In this document: positions 1-8,720 of the stretch, one piece after another | Position numbering within the stretch: position 1 is the stretch's first letter | How the letters are laid out: each line of letters starts with the position of its first letter | Source of the DNA: JAVBLV01 sp031553195 | GTDB taxonomy: Bacteria; Bacteroidota; Bacteroidia; Bacteroidales; P3 | Assembly (NCBI GenBank): GCA_031553195.1 | Contig: JAVBLV010000006.1 | Location: 1-64,000 of the forward strand | Reading direction: 5' to 3' | DNA length: 64,000 bases | Notes under the pieces: model-generated | The model's database searches: none | Told to the model about the DNA's origin: nothing | What the model saw: only the letters and a program-made list of their open reading frames with translations | Position numbers and translations under genes: made by a program

Positions 1-71
1 TCGGTTTCATTTAACGCAGTAATCTCATCATAGCGTTCGGATACCAACTGGAGAAATTCTTCTTTTGTCAT
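1..71 (-). CDS. Start of an unidentified gene, cut by the window edge
   Basis: An open frame runs on the minus strand from an ATG at position 71 off the left edge. Only 23 residues are visible, beginning MTKEEFLQLVSERY. They look like an acidic, helical N terminus and are too few to identify. A transposase is possible because the adjoining intergenic sequence (183-430) carries repeats that recur elsewhere, but that is only an inference from context. Confidence 0.4.
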   Translation of the reverse strand, partial: MTKEEFLQLVSERYDEITALNET

Positions 72-120
72 GGCTATTACGGTTTTTTGGGTTGCTCAAA
101 TGTACTACTTTTTATGGAAT

Positions 121-430
121 GCGACAAAATGAAATGCACCCTTTTATAGTATGACATTGTTTACAAAGCAGGTACAAGAATAAATTTTTTTTGAGGCTCC
201 AAAAAGAATAGAAAGAAAATATCTGCGCCTATTTTTACACTGATCCATTATTTTGGTTCTCCACCGGAATTCTCCACTGATCCCGCTTTTGTCTTGCCTG
301 CCCGACGTCCAAAGCAGAACAAACACTTTATCATTCTATCGAAACGAGTCGAAGCCCTAAGCATAACGAAGTAAAAATAGGAGAAATCTATTAGTTAGTT
401 CTGAAAAGCGACAAAATGAGACACATCCTT
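121..430. repeat. Intergenic repeat remnants upstream of rpoD
   Basis: The gap 72-733 holds no convincing gene. A 23-base unit starting GCGACAAAATGA occurs at 121-143 and again at 408-430, the two copies differing at about five positions. Between them, 186-283 matches 30305-30404 in inverted orientation over about 100 bp. The pattern suggests decayed ends of a mobile element. The rest of the gap, 430-733, is AT-rich leader sequence before rpoD with no element I can name. Confidence 0.55.
186..283 (+). repeat. Dispersed 100-bp repeat, copy 1
   Basis: This stretch contains the landmarks TTTGAGGCTCC, GAATAGAAAGAAAATATCT and CTCCACCGGAATTCTCCACT. All recur as the reverse complement at 30305-30404, with roughly ten single-base differences. 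Similarity stops abruptly on both sides in both places, so this is a discrete element. An open frame crosses it on the minus strand (144-326), but the frame is not preserved in copy 2, so I treat it as non-coding. Confidence 0.75.
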
Positions 431-733
431 ATTGAGACAATAATAACCGGAAAAATATGCCACATATAGAACAAATTCTAATTCGATATGTTTATATGAA
501 AACTATGAGCAACAATAAAACAAAAAACAAGAAAATTTGGGGTTATTAAAAAAAATATTAATTTTGCATTCCGGAAAAAATGTTGCATTATCCCATAATC
601 GATTAACAATGAAAACATTAAATATTCCTCCAAGTTCTTTTATATAATTTAATACGTCTATCCACAATTTTTAGAGAATTCTTTTGTTATCTCTAAGTCT
701 GCAAGGAATATTAAAGCTATAATTTACCATACC

Positions 734-1597
734 ATGAGACAATTAAAAATATCACATTCCATTACCAATCGCGATATAAAATCCCTTGATAAATATCTGC
801 AAGATATTTGTAGTGAAGAGTTATTAACTCCCGACGAAGAAGTTCAACTGGCACAACAAATTAGACAAGGGGATCAGGGGGCGTTAGACAAATTAACGCG
901 TTCCAATTTACGTTTTGTCGTCTCTGTTGCAAAACAATACCAAAACCAAGGGCTCAGTCTTCCCGATTTGATTAACGAAGGAAATGTAGGGCTTATTAAA
1001 GCAGCCAAACGTTTCGATGAAACGAGAGGCTTTAAATTTATTTCGTACGCTGTTTGGTGGATTCGCCAATCTATTCTGCAAGCCATCGCCGAGCATTCGC
1101 GGATTGTCCGGTTGCCCTCAAATCAATTAGGCGCTCTTAATAAGATGAAAAAAGAAATTTCACGGTTGGAGCAGCAGTACGAAAGAGCTCCTTCGGCCGA
1201 AGAAATTGCCGAAATAATGGACTTGCCGCAAGATAAGGTAAAAAATATGATTAGCATTTCCGGAAGGCATATTTCGATTGACGCTCCGCTTATCCAAGAC
1301 GATGATATGAATTATGTGGATGTGATCGAAAATGAAGACACTCCTCCCACCGATGCTGTTTTAATGCAAGAATCGCTTACGCAGGAAATCCACCGGTCGT
1401 TGGCGACACTAAACGAACATGAACGCGAAGTTATAAAAATGTATTTTGGGTTGGATATGCCTCATGCATTGAGCCTCGACGAAATTGCCATGAAATTCGA
1501 TTTAACCAGGGAAAGAGTTCGACAAATAAAGGAGAAAGCGCTTAAACGATTAAAAACCACTTCAAAAAGTAAATTATTAAAAGCATATTTAGGTTAA
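734..1597 (+). CDS. rpoD: Primary sigma factor RpoD (Bacteroidetes type)
   Basis: This is the housekeeping sigma-70 subunit of RNA polymerase. The protein has 287 residues, the usual Bacteroidetes length, and starts directly at region 1.2 (DKYLQDICSEELLTPDEE) without region 1.1. Region 2 follows with LRFVVSVAKQYQNQGL, SLPDLINEGNVGLIKAA and the promoter-melting segment FKFISYAVWWIRQSI. Region 3 lies near residues 130-210. Region 4 ends in the helix-turn-helix LTRERVRQIKEKALKRL, which contacts the -33 element. It is monocistronic and is followed by a strong bidirectional hairpin. In this phylum this sigma reads TTTG / TAnnTTTG promoters, and such promoters are seen elsewhere in the window. Confidence 0.97.
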   Translation: MRQLKISHSITNRDIKSLDKYLQDICSEELLTPDEEVQLAQQIRQGDQGALDKLTRSNLRFVVSVAKQYQNQGLSLPDLINEGNVGLIKAAKRFDETRGFKFISYAVWWIRQSILQAIAEHSRIVRLPSNQLGALNKMKKEISRLEQQYERAPSAEEIAEIMDLPQDKVKNMISISGRHISIDAPLIQDDDMNYVDVIENEDTPPTDAVLMQESLTQEIHRSLATLNEHEREVIKMYFGLDMPHALSLDEIAMKFDLTRERVRQIKEKALKRLKTTSKSKLLKAYLG

Positions 1598-1612
1598 TCT
1601 GCTTTTCAAGAA

Positions 1613-1655
1613 ATAAAAAAGGCTCAAATTGTTTATTGACATTTGAGCCTTTTTT
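1613..1655. terminator. Bidirectional terminator between rpoD and the nucleoside kinase
   Basis: The arms GGCTCAAAT (1621-1629) and ATTTGAGCC (1641-1649) pair perfectly around an 11-base loop. The stem is flanked by A6 on the left and T6 on the right, so it can stop transcripts arriving from either side. That suits the convergent genes on its two flanks. Confidence 0.9.
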
Positions 1656-1678
1656 ATTTCAACTATTATCTTGCGACT

Positions 1679-2293
1679 TTAGAATAAGCCGTTTATTTCT
1701 GCGTTTATCTTATCCAATACAAATCCAAGATCTTCGGGTTTATCAGTAAAATTAACATGGTCTATATCTACAATTAAAAGTTTTCCAGCATCGTATTCTT
1801 TAATCCATTCTTCATACCTGGTATTTAAACTGGATAAATAGTCGATACGGATAGAATTTTCATATTCTCTGCCGCGTTTCTGAATCTGATTCACTAAAGT
1901 CGGAATTCCGCCCCGCAGATAAATAAGCAAATCGGGCGGTTGTAAGAAACCTATCATCAAATCGAAAAGGGAACGATAATTTTCAAAATCCCGCGTAGCC
2001 ATAAGTCCCATGGCATGCAGGTTAGGAGCAAAAATATACGCATCTTCGTAAATAGTACGATCCTGTATGATATTCTTTTTACTTTTACGAATATCTATTA
2101 CTTGTCGAAAGCGACTATTTAAAAAGTAGATTTGCAGATTGAAAGACCAACGGCGCATGTCTTCATAAAAGCTATCCAGATACGGATTTGAATCTGCATT
2201 TTCGTATAATGGTTGCCATTTAAGATGTTTTGCCAATAGCCCCGTCAGGGTTGTTTTACCGGAACCTATATTTCCTGCGATTGCGATGTGCAT
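1679..2293 (-). CDS. Deoxynucleoside kinase
   Basis: It phosphorylates deoxynucleosides (dA/dG/dC type) in the purine and pyrimidine salvage pathway, in the cytoplasm. The P-loop GNIGSGKTT sits at the extreme N terminus, followed by the family segment YENADSNPYLDSFYEDM with its substrate-binding Glu, and a DRTIYEDAYIFA motif. A lid-like Arg-rich segment (LRGGIPTLVNQIQKRGREYE) lies in the middle. I chose the ATG at 2293, which gives 204 residues starting MHIAIAGNIG. An upstream TTG at 2320 would add nine unconserved residues. Substrate preference cannot be read from the sequence. Confidence 0.9.
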   Translation of the reverse strand: MHIAIAGNIGSGKTTLTGLLAKHLKWQPLYENADSNPYLDSFYEDMRRWSFNLQIYFLNSRFRQVIDIRKSKKNIIQDRTIYEDAYIFAPNLHAMGLMATRDFENYRSLFDLMIGFLQPPDLLIYLRGGIPTLVNQIQKRGREYENSIRIDYLSSLNTRYEEWIKEYDAGKLLIVDIDHVNFTDKPEDLGFVLDKINAEINGLF

Positions 2294-2463
2294 AAATAAA
2301 ATTGTATGTTTTGTTTGCAAAAATATTATTTTCCCCGAAGCATTTCAAATTTTTCAGAGAAAGAATTTTATCATGTTTCACGGTTTATTCAATCTCAATG
2401 CTCACTGGTTTTGTGAACATTTTCTAATCATCATATTTTTTTACAATCCTTCTTTTGTTATTG

Positions 2464-3897
2464 CTACAAAGGAGCAATAAAACTAAAATAAATGCCCGTT
2501 TCTTTGTCTTTATTTGCAGTGAATTCGATTCGAAACACGCGTTGATAATACGAAGAGATGTCGAATCCTATTCCATAACCCAATAAACCTGTATTGGGCA
2601 ATGAATTTCCCGTCGAAAATTGTTTATCGTACGACCAAGCCATGTCGATAAATAAATTTCCATAAATACTCAACGGTATTTTATTAAATTTTCTGAAAGG
2701 AATGAAACTCAAATGATAAACCTTTTCGGGAAGTAGGGCGTATTTTATATTCGATTTGAATAATGCATAAAACTGGGTTTTTATTAAATAATTTTCGTAC
2801 CCGCGCACATAAAACCGGTCATAACCCAAGCCATACTGAAGATAAAAAGGATACTGGGGATCCGTGCAACCATACACATTTAAGGCTGCTCCCGCATACC
2901 AGCGGCGTCCAAGCTCCCAATATTGCCGATAGGTACTCCGGATAGTATATAAGTTCGGATATTCATCGAAAAGATTTAATCCGAGTTTTGTAAATTCAAG
3001 ATCAAAATAATATCCATCTGTCGGATAAGCAATGTAATTACGGTGGTCTACCGTTAAAAGGTATTGGAATCCTAAATTTTGTTGCGACTGAAACGGTTCT
3101 TGCGAAAAGTTCGGATTTATTCTATAAATCGTATCTATATATAAAAAGTCATTATATAGAATTTTAAATTGATGTACGGTAAACAAATTCTTCTGATAAC
3201 GTATTCCTGCTTTGGCCGTGAACTCTTTACGGGAAAAAATCGTGCTGTCTTTGTAAAAAAGAGCCAAGTCGTCTCCTGTACCATAATTGGTTTCTTTCGA
3301 AAAGTTATAATTTACTTCGAATAAAATTCCCCATGTTTTCTTTTTGTTGATGAAAGGCAGCAAATATTGAATATTTCCCACATAATCATAACCCGCCATT
3401 ATAGAGACAATCAACTGTTCCCTTCTTCCTGTAAAATTACCCATTTTTACGGAAAATCCATAATAAATGCGCGAAAACTTATCCGGTTCGTCTGATTTTA
3501 ACCATGCATTAATATTGCGGTCTGCAAATTTGATGCGGGGAATTATAAACAACTGCCAGGACTCTTCTACTTCTATGGCTAAATCCATACGAGAACTGTC
3601 TTCCGAAAACTGGGGAGAGAGTATTACCTGATTGAATAAATTCGTATTAAAAAGTTCGTTATGCGTTGTCTGCAACCTATCGTCAAGCTCCGCCATATTA
3701 AGGGTATCTCCTTTTTTAAACCCAATTTCCCTTTCAATATAAGGAGTCCGGGTGCGCTTGTTTCCCGAGAATGTAATATCTCCAATAACTATTTTTTTTG
3801 AAGTATCGGTATATTCCGGAAACAGGTATAACTTACATTCTTCTGAGAATGCCTGAATAGAGAAGATTAAAAAAAGCGAGGCTAATAATGCTTTCAA
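2464..3897 (-). CDS. BamA/TamA-like outer-membrane protein (POTRA plus beta-barrel)
   Basis: It belongs to the Omp85 superfamily of outer-membrane assembly factors. An 18-residue signal peptide (MKALLASLFLIFSIQAFS) is followed by one POTRA-like domain at about residues 35-105, recognised by the pattern GDITFSGNKRTRTPYIEREI and LFNTNLFNQVIL. The remainder, to residue 477, alternates aromatic and polar residues like a surface-antigen barrel. It is much shorter than true BamA, which has five POTRA domains, so it is probably an accessory homologue. It starts 5 bases after the CBS gene and so lies in the same operon. The cargo is unknown. Confidence 0.85.
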   Translation of the reverse strand: MKALLASLFLIFSIQAFSEECKLYLFPEYTDTSKKIVIGDITFSGNKRTRTPYIEREIGFKKGDTLNMAELDDRLQTTHNELFNTNLFNQVILSPQFSEDSSRMDLAIEVEESWQLFIIPRIKFADRNINAWLKSDEPDKFSRIYYGFSVKMGNFTGRREQLIVSIMAGYDYVGNIQYLLPFINKKKTWGILFEVNYNFSKETNYGTGDDLALFYKDSTIFSRKEFTAKAGIRYQKNLFTVHQFKILYNDFLYIDTIYRINPNFSQEPFQSQQNLGFQYLLTVDHRNYIAYPTDGYYFDLEFTKLGLNLFDEYPNLYTIRSTYRQYWELGRRWYAGAALNVYGCTDPQYPFYLQYGLGYDRFYVRGYENYLIKTQFYALFKSNIKYALLPEKVYHLSFIPFRKFNKIPLSIYGNLFIDMAWSYDKQFSTGNSLPNTGLLGYGIGFDISSYYQRVFRIEFTANKDKETGIYFSFIAPL

Positions 3898-3902
3898 TTC
3901 AA

Positions 3903-4565
3903 TCAGATACTAAGATATTTCATAAGTAGTTTATATTTCTCAACTAAATTCCCCTCGATAGGATTAGGTTCCGAAATCATGTTTACAGTGTAATTGTAAC
4001 GATTCAACGTCTGGATGATTCGGCTTAAGTCGGTTTTATTAATTTTGATCGTTACTTTAATTTCCGTCGAGTGCATTACGGGCGTTACATATAAATTAAT
4101 GATTCTGGCGTCGTTACTTTCTATAATCCTCGCAATTTCACTAATATATAAATCGTTAACATTCATGCTTAACATTAACACCGATCCTTCTTCCGTTGCA
4201 GAAGTCAGTTGGGTAAATGCATCCAGCAGTTTCGAAAGAGTAATGCAACCTAAATAATTTTCATTTTTATCTAAAACAGGAATAATATCTATTTGTTCAA
4301 AATAAGTTAATTTAGCAATTTCATAAATATGCTGGTTCTCATAAACAAATATCTTTTTCAGAAGCGTAAGATGGTTTGATATCCTATCGCTGAATGAGTT
4401 CAATTCAAAGATCGAATTTTCGGAAATAAGTCCGAGAAAAGTATTTCCTTCAACAATGGCCAGATGATTTATTTTTTGTTCATCCATGAGCGTAATGGCC
4501 GTGGAAATTCTTTCGTTTGTTCCCAGCGCTCCAATTTCTTTATAAATACAATCAATAGCTAACAT
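3903..4565 (-). CDS. CBS-domain protein
   Basis: This is a cytoplasmic protein with two CBS repeats (about residues 5-60 and 75-130; HLAIVEGNTFLGLISENSIF and DIIPVLDKNENYLGCITLSK) that would bind adenosyl nucleotides. A C-terminal segment of about 80 residues resembles an ACT-like fold. No enzyme domain is attached, so it probably regulates a partner. I used the ATG at 4565; a GTG three codons upstream is possible. It is the middle gene of an OsmC / CBS / BamA-like cluster with gaps of about 40 and 5 bases. Its partner cannot be deduced from the window. Confidence 0.85.
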   Translation of the reverse strand: MLAIDCIYKEIGALGTNERISTAITLMDEQKINHLAIVEGNTFLGLISENSIFELNSFSDRISNHLTLLKKIFVYENQHIYEIAKLTYFEQIDIIPVLDKNENYLGCITLSKLLDAFTQLTSATEEGSVLMLSMNVNDLYISEIARIIESNDARIINLYVTPVMHSTEIKVTIKINKTDLSRIIQTLNRYNYTVNMISEPNPIEGNLVEKYKLLMKYLSI

Positions 4566-4604
4566 TATTTGCACATTGAAAATTGAAATGAGTTAATTCA
4601 GCCT

Positions 4605-4994
4605 CTATCTTCTGTTAATATTAATTATTGATTTTATATCCGGATGCAATTGCTTTTTTACTTTACACGAATTGACGACATTTACTATAGCCGGTTCGTA
4701 CTTTGGGGGGAAGGTATTGGGAAGAATAATGTTTATATCTATTTTTTCAATACGCGCTTTCTCTTTATCCCAATGCGTATTGACGGATATTTCCATGCCC
4801 TCGGCAGAGATCTTTTTAGTATCGCAATAATATTTGATCGAAATTCCAACGCAACAAGCTATCGACGCTAAAAAAAGTTGATACGGAGTTGGCGCCGAAT
4901 AATCGCCTTGCTCAGTCGCAGGCAGGTCCGTTTGGATATGAAACCCGTCTACATAAGTCGATATTTTTTTATTTCCGTCGAAACTGATTTCCAT
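4605..4994 (-). CDS. OsmC/Ohr-family peroxidase-like protein
   Basis: The 129 residues match the length and pattern of OsmC proteins, which use two cysteines to reduce organic hydroperoxides. The first cysteine lies in the long helix (LFLASIACCVGISIKYYC) and the second in VVNSCKVKKQLHPDI near the C terminus, both in the expected places. Two further cysteines sit in the first helix. The role would be defence against oxidative stress or sulfur-compound handling, which makes sense in an anaerobe. It is first in the cluster with the CBS and BamA-like genes, and a -7 box lies about 137 bases upstream. Confidence 0.88.
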   Translation of the reverse strand: MEISFDGNKKISTYVDGFHIQTDLPATEQGDYSAPTPYQLFLASIACCVGISIKYYCDTKKISAEGMEISVNTHWDKEKARIEKIDINIILPNTFPPKYEPAIVNVVNSCKVKKQLHPDIKSIININRR

Positions 4995-5130
4995 AACTGT
5001 TTATTATTTAAAAGCGTATAACCTTCTTCTTTAAAATTACCCTATCTCATTTATTTATGCTTTATCTAAATAGATTAAGATCGTTGAGGCATAATTCGCT
5101 TCATTAATATAAATCGAAAATTATATCGTA

Positions 5131-5138
5131 CAAAGGTA
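5131..5138 (-). promoter_or_regulatory. Candidate -7 promoter box for the OsmC cluster
   Basis: Read on the minus strand this is TACCTTTG, an exact TAnnTTTG box. No good -33 TTTG is seen at the right spacing. It would give a 5' leader of about 130 bases before the OsmC start. The rest of the 4995-5413 gap is AT-rich and holds the divergent yitT promoter. Confidence 0.4.
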
Positions 5139-5358
5139 GAAAAAATAGATATATAAAAGTTTATTAAATTCCTATTCAAAATTTTCCCACAAAGTATTTT
5201 AAGGTTCGATACATTTTAGCTTCTCGTTTTTAAAGATTTTGCAAAATTGAATTTTTGCAAGAATCTAATCTCCAATTGTAGTTATAGATGCTTCTTAATA
5301 TCTTCCCATGTGAATTTTGAGTTTAGGCCTCAAAATATTTTTAAAAGGACTTATAAAC

Positions 5359-5391
5359 TTTGTAAAAACCCCAAAAGCTTCCGTAACTTTG
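5359..5391 (+). promoter_or_regulatory. Bacteroidetes promoter for yitT-like gene
   Basis: TTTG at 5359-5362 and TAACTTTG at 5384-5391 are separated by 21 bases, matching the TTTG / TAnnTTTG consensus. Transcription would begin near 5397. An in-frame ATG at 5393 lies before that point, so the downstream ATG at 5414 is the likely start. Confidence 0.7.
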
Positions 5392-5413
5392 CATGGAATT
5401 AAAATATAAAAAA

Positions 5414-6316
5414 ATGGTAAAGACTTTTTTATTGAAGGATAAAAAATTCTCGAAAGAGTGGTATATTTCTTATGGTTTTCTGATACTGGGAACAATTATA
5501 CTGGCCATGGGATACGCGTTTTTCATAAAACCTTACAAAATAGTTCCCGGCGGCGTTTACGGTATTTCAAATATTTTGCATCACAAATTCGGATTCCCTT
5601 TAGGAATGGGGGCTTTGTGTTTCAACCTTCCGCTTACTTTAATCGGATTGAAAGTACTGGGACCTAAATTTGGGGCAAAAACATTTACTTGTTTTATTTT
5701 GACGGCTGTATTTACAGACCTTTGGGGATTGCTTTTCGGTGAAGATCCTTTACAATTGGGCAACGATATATTATTAGCCAGTATTTTTGGGGGCGTGGCG
5801 ATGGGCATCGGCGTTGGATTTATTTTTAAGGCGCGGGCGTCTAGCGGGGGAACGGACGTATTGGCTTCTATTTTGAATAAATATACAAAAATCCCTCTCG
5901 GACAACAACTGATGATTGTCGACTCTTGTATTGTTGTTGTCGGACTTCTTGTCTTCCGTGATTGGAGGATCCCGTTGTGTTCGTGGTTGACTATTTTTCT
6001 GATGGGAAAGGTTATCGATATCGTTTTACAGGGTTTTAGCAACGAAAAGACATTATTTATCATTTCCGACAAAAGCGAAGAAATTCGCAATGTTATTATT
6101 AATGAAATCAGAAGGGGCGGGACAATATTGGAAGGGAAAGGAATGTATAACAAATCCGAAAAGGAAGTACTCTTTACAGTTGTCAGTCGAAGAGAAATGG
6201 TAGATCTTCAACAGTACATACACAAAATAGACCCGATGGCTTTTGTCACGGTTCTGGATGCGAACGAAATATTAGGCAAAGGATTTAAGTCGTTGGAAAG
6301 TAAAATGAAGAAATAA
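5414..6316 (+). CDS. YitT/DUF2179 integral membrane protein
   Basis: This is a 300-residue member of the YitT family. The N-terminal two thirds hold five or six hydrophobic helices, including FLILGTIILAMGYAFFIKP, and the family glycine-rich stretches PGGVYGISNIL and RASSGGTDVLASIL. The last 90 residues form the soluble DUF2179 domain (TLFIISDKSEEIRNVIINEI). The family is widespread and has no firmly established substrate. The start at 5414 is set by the promoter immediately upstream. It is transcribed alone, divergently from the OsmC cluster. Confidence 0.9.
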   Translation: MVKTFLLKDKKFSKEWYISYGFLILGTIILAMGYAFFIKPYKIVPGGVYGISNILHHKFGFPLGMGALCFNLPLTLIGLKVLGPKFGAKTFTCFILTAVFTDLWGLLFGEDPLQLGNDILLASIFGGVAMGIGVGFIFKARASSGGTDVLASILNKYTKIPLGQQLMIVDSCIVVVGLLVFRDWRIPLCSWLTIFLMGKVIDIVLQGFSNEKTLFIISDKSEEIRNVIINEIRRGGTILEGKGMYNKSEKEVLFTVVSRREMVDLQQYIHKIDPMAFVTVLDANEILGKGFKSLESKMKK

Positions 6317-6359
6317 TTATGAACGTCCCTTTTTCAAAGTGAAAATTATACAAAACTTC

Positions 6360-6405
6360 ATTTGTAATTTGAAATAGTTCAATGATTCAATATTCAATAA
6401 AATAG
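6360..6405. repeat. Short TTCAATNA-type simple repeat before the peptidase gene
   Basis: The 94-base gap contains TTCAATGATTCAATATTCAA, units of six to eight bases of the same kind found at 8615-8650 and 62395-62505. It is low-complexity spacer sequence with no promoter of consensus form. Confidence 0.5.
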
Positions 6406-6410
6406 ACGAT

Positions 6411-8459
6411 ATGAAAAAACTGCTTTATTCCCTGTTGGCCTTAAGCATGATAGCCGCTTGCCAACCAAAAGAAACTTCGACCGAAAATCCAAAACAATTT
6501 ATTGGAAAAGAAACCGTAGACATGCTTGTAAAAGAAATTGGAGCGAATCTTTTGCCGGCGGAACAAGCCCGTTTAGCCAAAGGCGTTCAACAATGCGCCT
6601 CGCTATGGAACGAAACAGACGGAAATACCGAGACATTTAAAACTTTTGTAAAAGAGTATTTTATTTCGGATTCGACAGAGTTGAAAAATACCTTTTTACA
6701 ATTGTCGGATAATTTTGAAAGTTTGTTGGGCTGTTTCAATAAAATCGGAGTAGATTTGAAATTAAAACTACAGGTCGATAAAGGAGAAATTAACAAGGTC
6801 GATGAAATCTTCGGCGCCTACGATGTTTCGGCACATTTCAACGATGACATGTTTGCCAATAAAATCGCTTTTGTAATCCTGCTAAATTTTCCGGCCTATA
6901 CCCTCCAGGAAAAGACCGAACTGGGAAACTCCTGGTCTCGCTTGCAATGGGCTTATGCGCGCATAGGAGATATGTTTGGTTCCCGCATTCCCGCTCAAAT
7001 AAACCAACAAATTTCCGAAGTTTTTTCCGCCGGAGATAATTATATTTCCAATTATAACATTTGCATGGATCAGTTGCGTAACGATAATAACGAACAACTT
7101 TTCCCCGATGGCATGAAACTTATTTCTCATTGGGGGCTACGCGATGAAATCAAGTCGAACTATGCCTTGGGAGAAAAAGGATTCGAGAAGCAACGAATGA
7201 TATACGAAGTAATGCAACGCATCATCACGCAAAGCATTCCCGAACAAGTAATTAATAATAATGCCTTTACTTGGAATCCGTTCAACAATAAAATATGGGA
7301 AAATGGGAAGGAAATCCCCGTAAAAGCCGAACCTCATGCCCGTTACCAAACCTTATTGAATTGTTTTAAAGCCGTTCAAAAAGCGGATGCCTATAGCCCT
7401 CAGGCGCCTACATACATCGAGCGTAAATTTAGCCAGGAAATGGAAATTCCAGTGCAAGACGTGGAGAAACTGTTTACCGAATTTGTTTCCCATCCGTTAA
7501 TGAAAGAGGTAGGTCATTTAATTGCTCAAAGAATCGGAAGAGATTTGCATCCTTGGGATATTTGGTATGACGGTTTTAAACCGCGCAGCACGATTAATGA
7601 AGAAGATCTAAACAAAATTACGTCGAAAAAGTATCCTTCGGCAGAAGTTTTCCAGGCCGATTTACCGAATATTTTAGTAAAACTGGGATGGACAAAAGAT
7701 TCGGCTGTTTCTATCTGTAATAAAATAAAAGTCGATCCGTCCAGAGGAGCCGGACACGCCTGGGGAGCCGCCATGCGCGGCGACAAAGCCCGTCTGAGAA
7801 CCCGCATTGACGCCAATGGCATGAACTACAAAGGATATAATATTGCCGTTCATGAATTCGGGCATAATGTGGAGCAAACCATTTCATTATACGATATGGA
7901 TTATTACATGCTGCAAGGCGTTCCCAATACGGCTTTTACCGAAGCCTTGGCATTTATATTCCAAGCCCGCGACCTGGAATTGCTAGGCATTAAGAACGAG
8001 GATAAACAGAAGGAATATTTCAATACATTGGATAAAGTTTGGGCTTGCTACGAAATCATGGGCGTTTCTTTGGTGGATATTCATGTATGGAAATGGTTAT
8101 ATGCCAATCCGAACGCGACTGCTGAACAGTTGGAAGAACAAACCGTGAAGACGGCAAAAGAGGTCTGGAATCAATATTACGCGCCTATTCTGGGAAGCAA
8201 GGACTCTCCTATTCTGGCCATTTATAGTCATATGATCGATTATCCGCTTTATCTATCCGCATATCCTATCGGACATTTGATCGATTTCCAGGTTGACAGT
8301 TATTTACGCGGGAAAAACATGGCCAATGAAGTATACCGGATGTTTACCTATGGACGGGTGATTCCTCAACAATGGATGAAACATGCCGTAGGCGAAGAAA
8401 TCTCTACAAAGTCTATTTTGTCGGCAGCCCAGGAAGCATTGGAGAAACTAAAAAAATAA
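6411..8459 (+). CDS. Zinc metallopeptidase-like lipoprotein
   Basis: The 682-residue precursor has a lipoprotein signal (MKKLLYSLLALSMIAAC, lipidated Cys17) and should be anchored in the envelope. HEFGH at residues 481-485 is a classical HExxH zinc site, and the third ligand is probably Glu511 in FTEALAF. That spacing fits gluzincins of the M3 type more than short-spaced families. The region ahead (RLRTRIDANGMNYKGYNIAV) resembles a substrate-cleft strand. The first 400 residues are helical and have no recognised domain. I would expect oligopeptide cleavage outside the cytoplasm. The family assignment is uncertain, but the metal site is clear. Confidence 0.8.
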   Translation: MKKLLYSLLALSMIAACQPKETSTENPKQFIGKETVDMLVKEIGANLLPAEQARLAKGVQQCASLWNETDGNTETFKTFVKEYFISDSTELKNTFLQLSDNFESLLGCFNKIGVDLKLKLQVDKGEINKVDEIFGAYDVSAHFNDDMFANKIAFVILLNFPAYTLQEKTELGNSWSRLQWAYARIGDMFGSRIPAQINQQISEVFSAGDNYISNYNICMDQLRNDNNEQLFPDGMKLISHWGLRDEIKSNYALGEKGFEKQRMIYEVMQRIITQSIPEQVINNNAFTWNPFNNKIWENGKEIPVKAEPHARYQTLLNCFKAVQKADAYSPQAPTYIERKFSQEMEIPVQDVEKLFTEFVSHPLMKEVGHLIAQRIGRDLHPWDIWYDGFKPRSTINEEDLNKITSKKYPSAEVFQADLPNILVKLGWTKDSAVSICNKIKVDPSRGAGHAWGAAMRGDKARLRTRIDANGMNYKGYNIAVHEFGHNVEQTISLYDMDYYMLQGVPNTAFTEALAFIFQARDLELLGIKNEDKQKEYFNTLDKVWACYEIMGVSLVDIHVWKWLYANPNATAEQLEEQTVKTAKEVWNQYYAPILGSKDSPILAIYSHMIDYPLYLSAYPIGHLIDFQVDSYLRGKNMANEVYRMFTYGRVIPQQWMKHAVGEEISTKSILSAAQEALEKLKK

Positions 8460-8461
8460 GC

Positions 8462-8591
8462 TATACCATTTGCATATTGAAGATAGTCCAATCTTTCAGA
8501 CTTCAAATGTTTCCAATATATTTGAAGTATAATTGATTGCGATTAGAACAATGATTATTCTGTGGACTAACTATAAATTCCAATTGGTATA
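8462..8591. repeat. Possible 130-bp MITE-like inverted repeat
   Basis: The ends TATACCATTT (8462-8471) and AATTGGTATA (8582-8591) are complementary with one mismatch. Further in, ATAGTCCA (8483-8490) pairs with TGGACTAACTAT near 8562. The centre holds a second hairpin, ACTTCAAAT and ATTTGAAGT. I saw no second copy in the window. The remaining bases to 8720 are simple TTCAA-type repeats. Confidence 0.45.
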
Positions 8592-8720
8592 ATAATATGG
8601 GCATTATTGATTAAGCAACTCAGTAACTGAATGATTCAACTATTCAAACTTCGGATCCGCGCAAAGAATGGCAGCAGCTCGTAGCAAGGAAGTAAGGAGA
8701 TGAGTAACTGAAAGGAGGTA

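Noticed and set aside
144..326. 60-residue open frame on the minus strand
   Set aside because: It lies in a dispersed repeat whose second copy does not keep the frame, and it has no start context or motif.
5180..5262. Possible further copy of the palindromic element near AAAATTTTCCCACAAAGTATTTT
   Set aside because: Only the first 25 bases resemble the family and neither end is present; in AT-rich sequence this is not enough.
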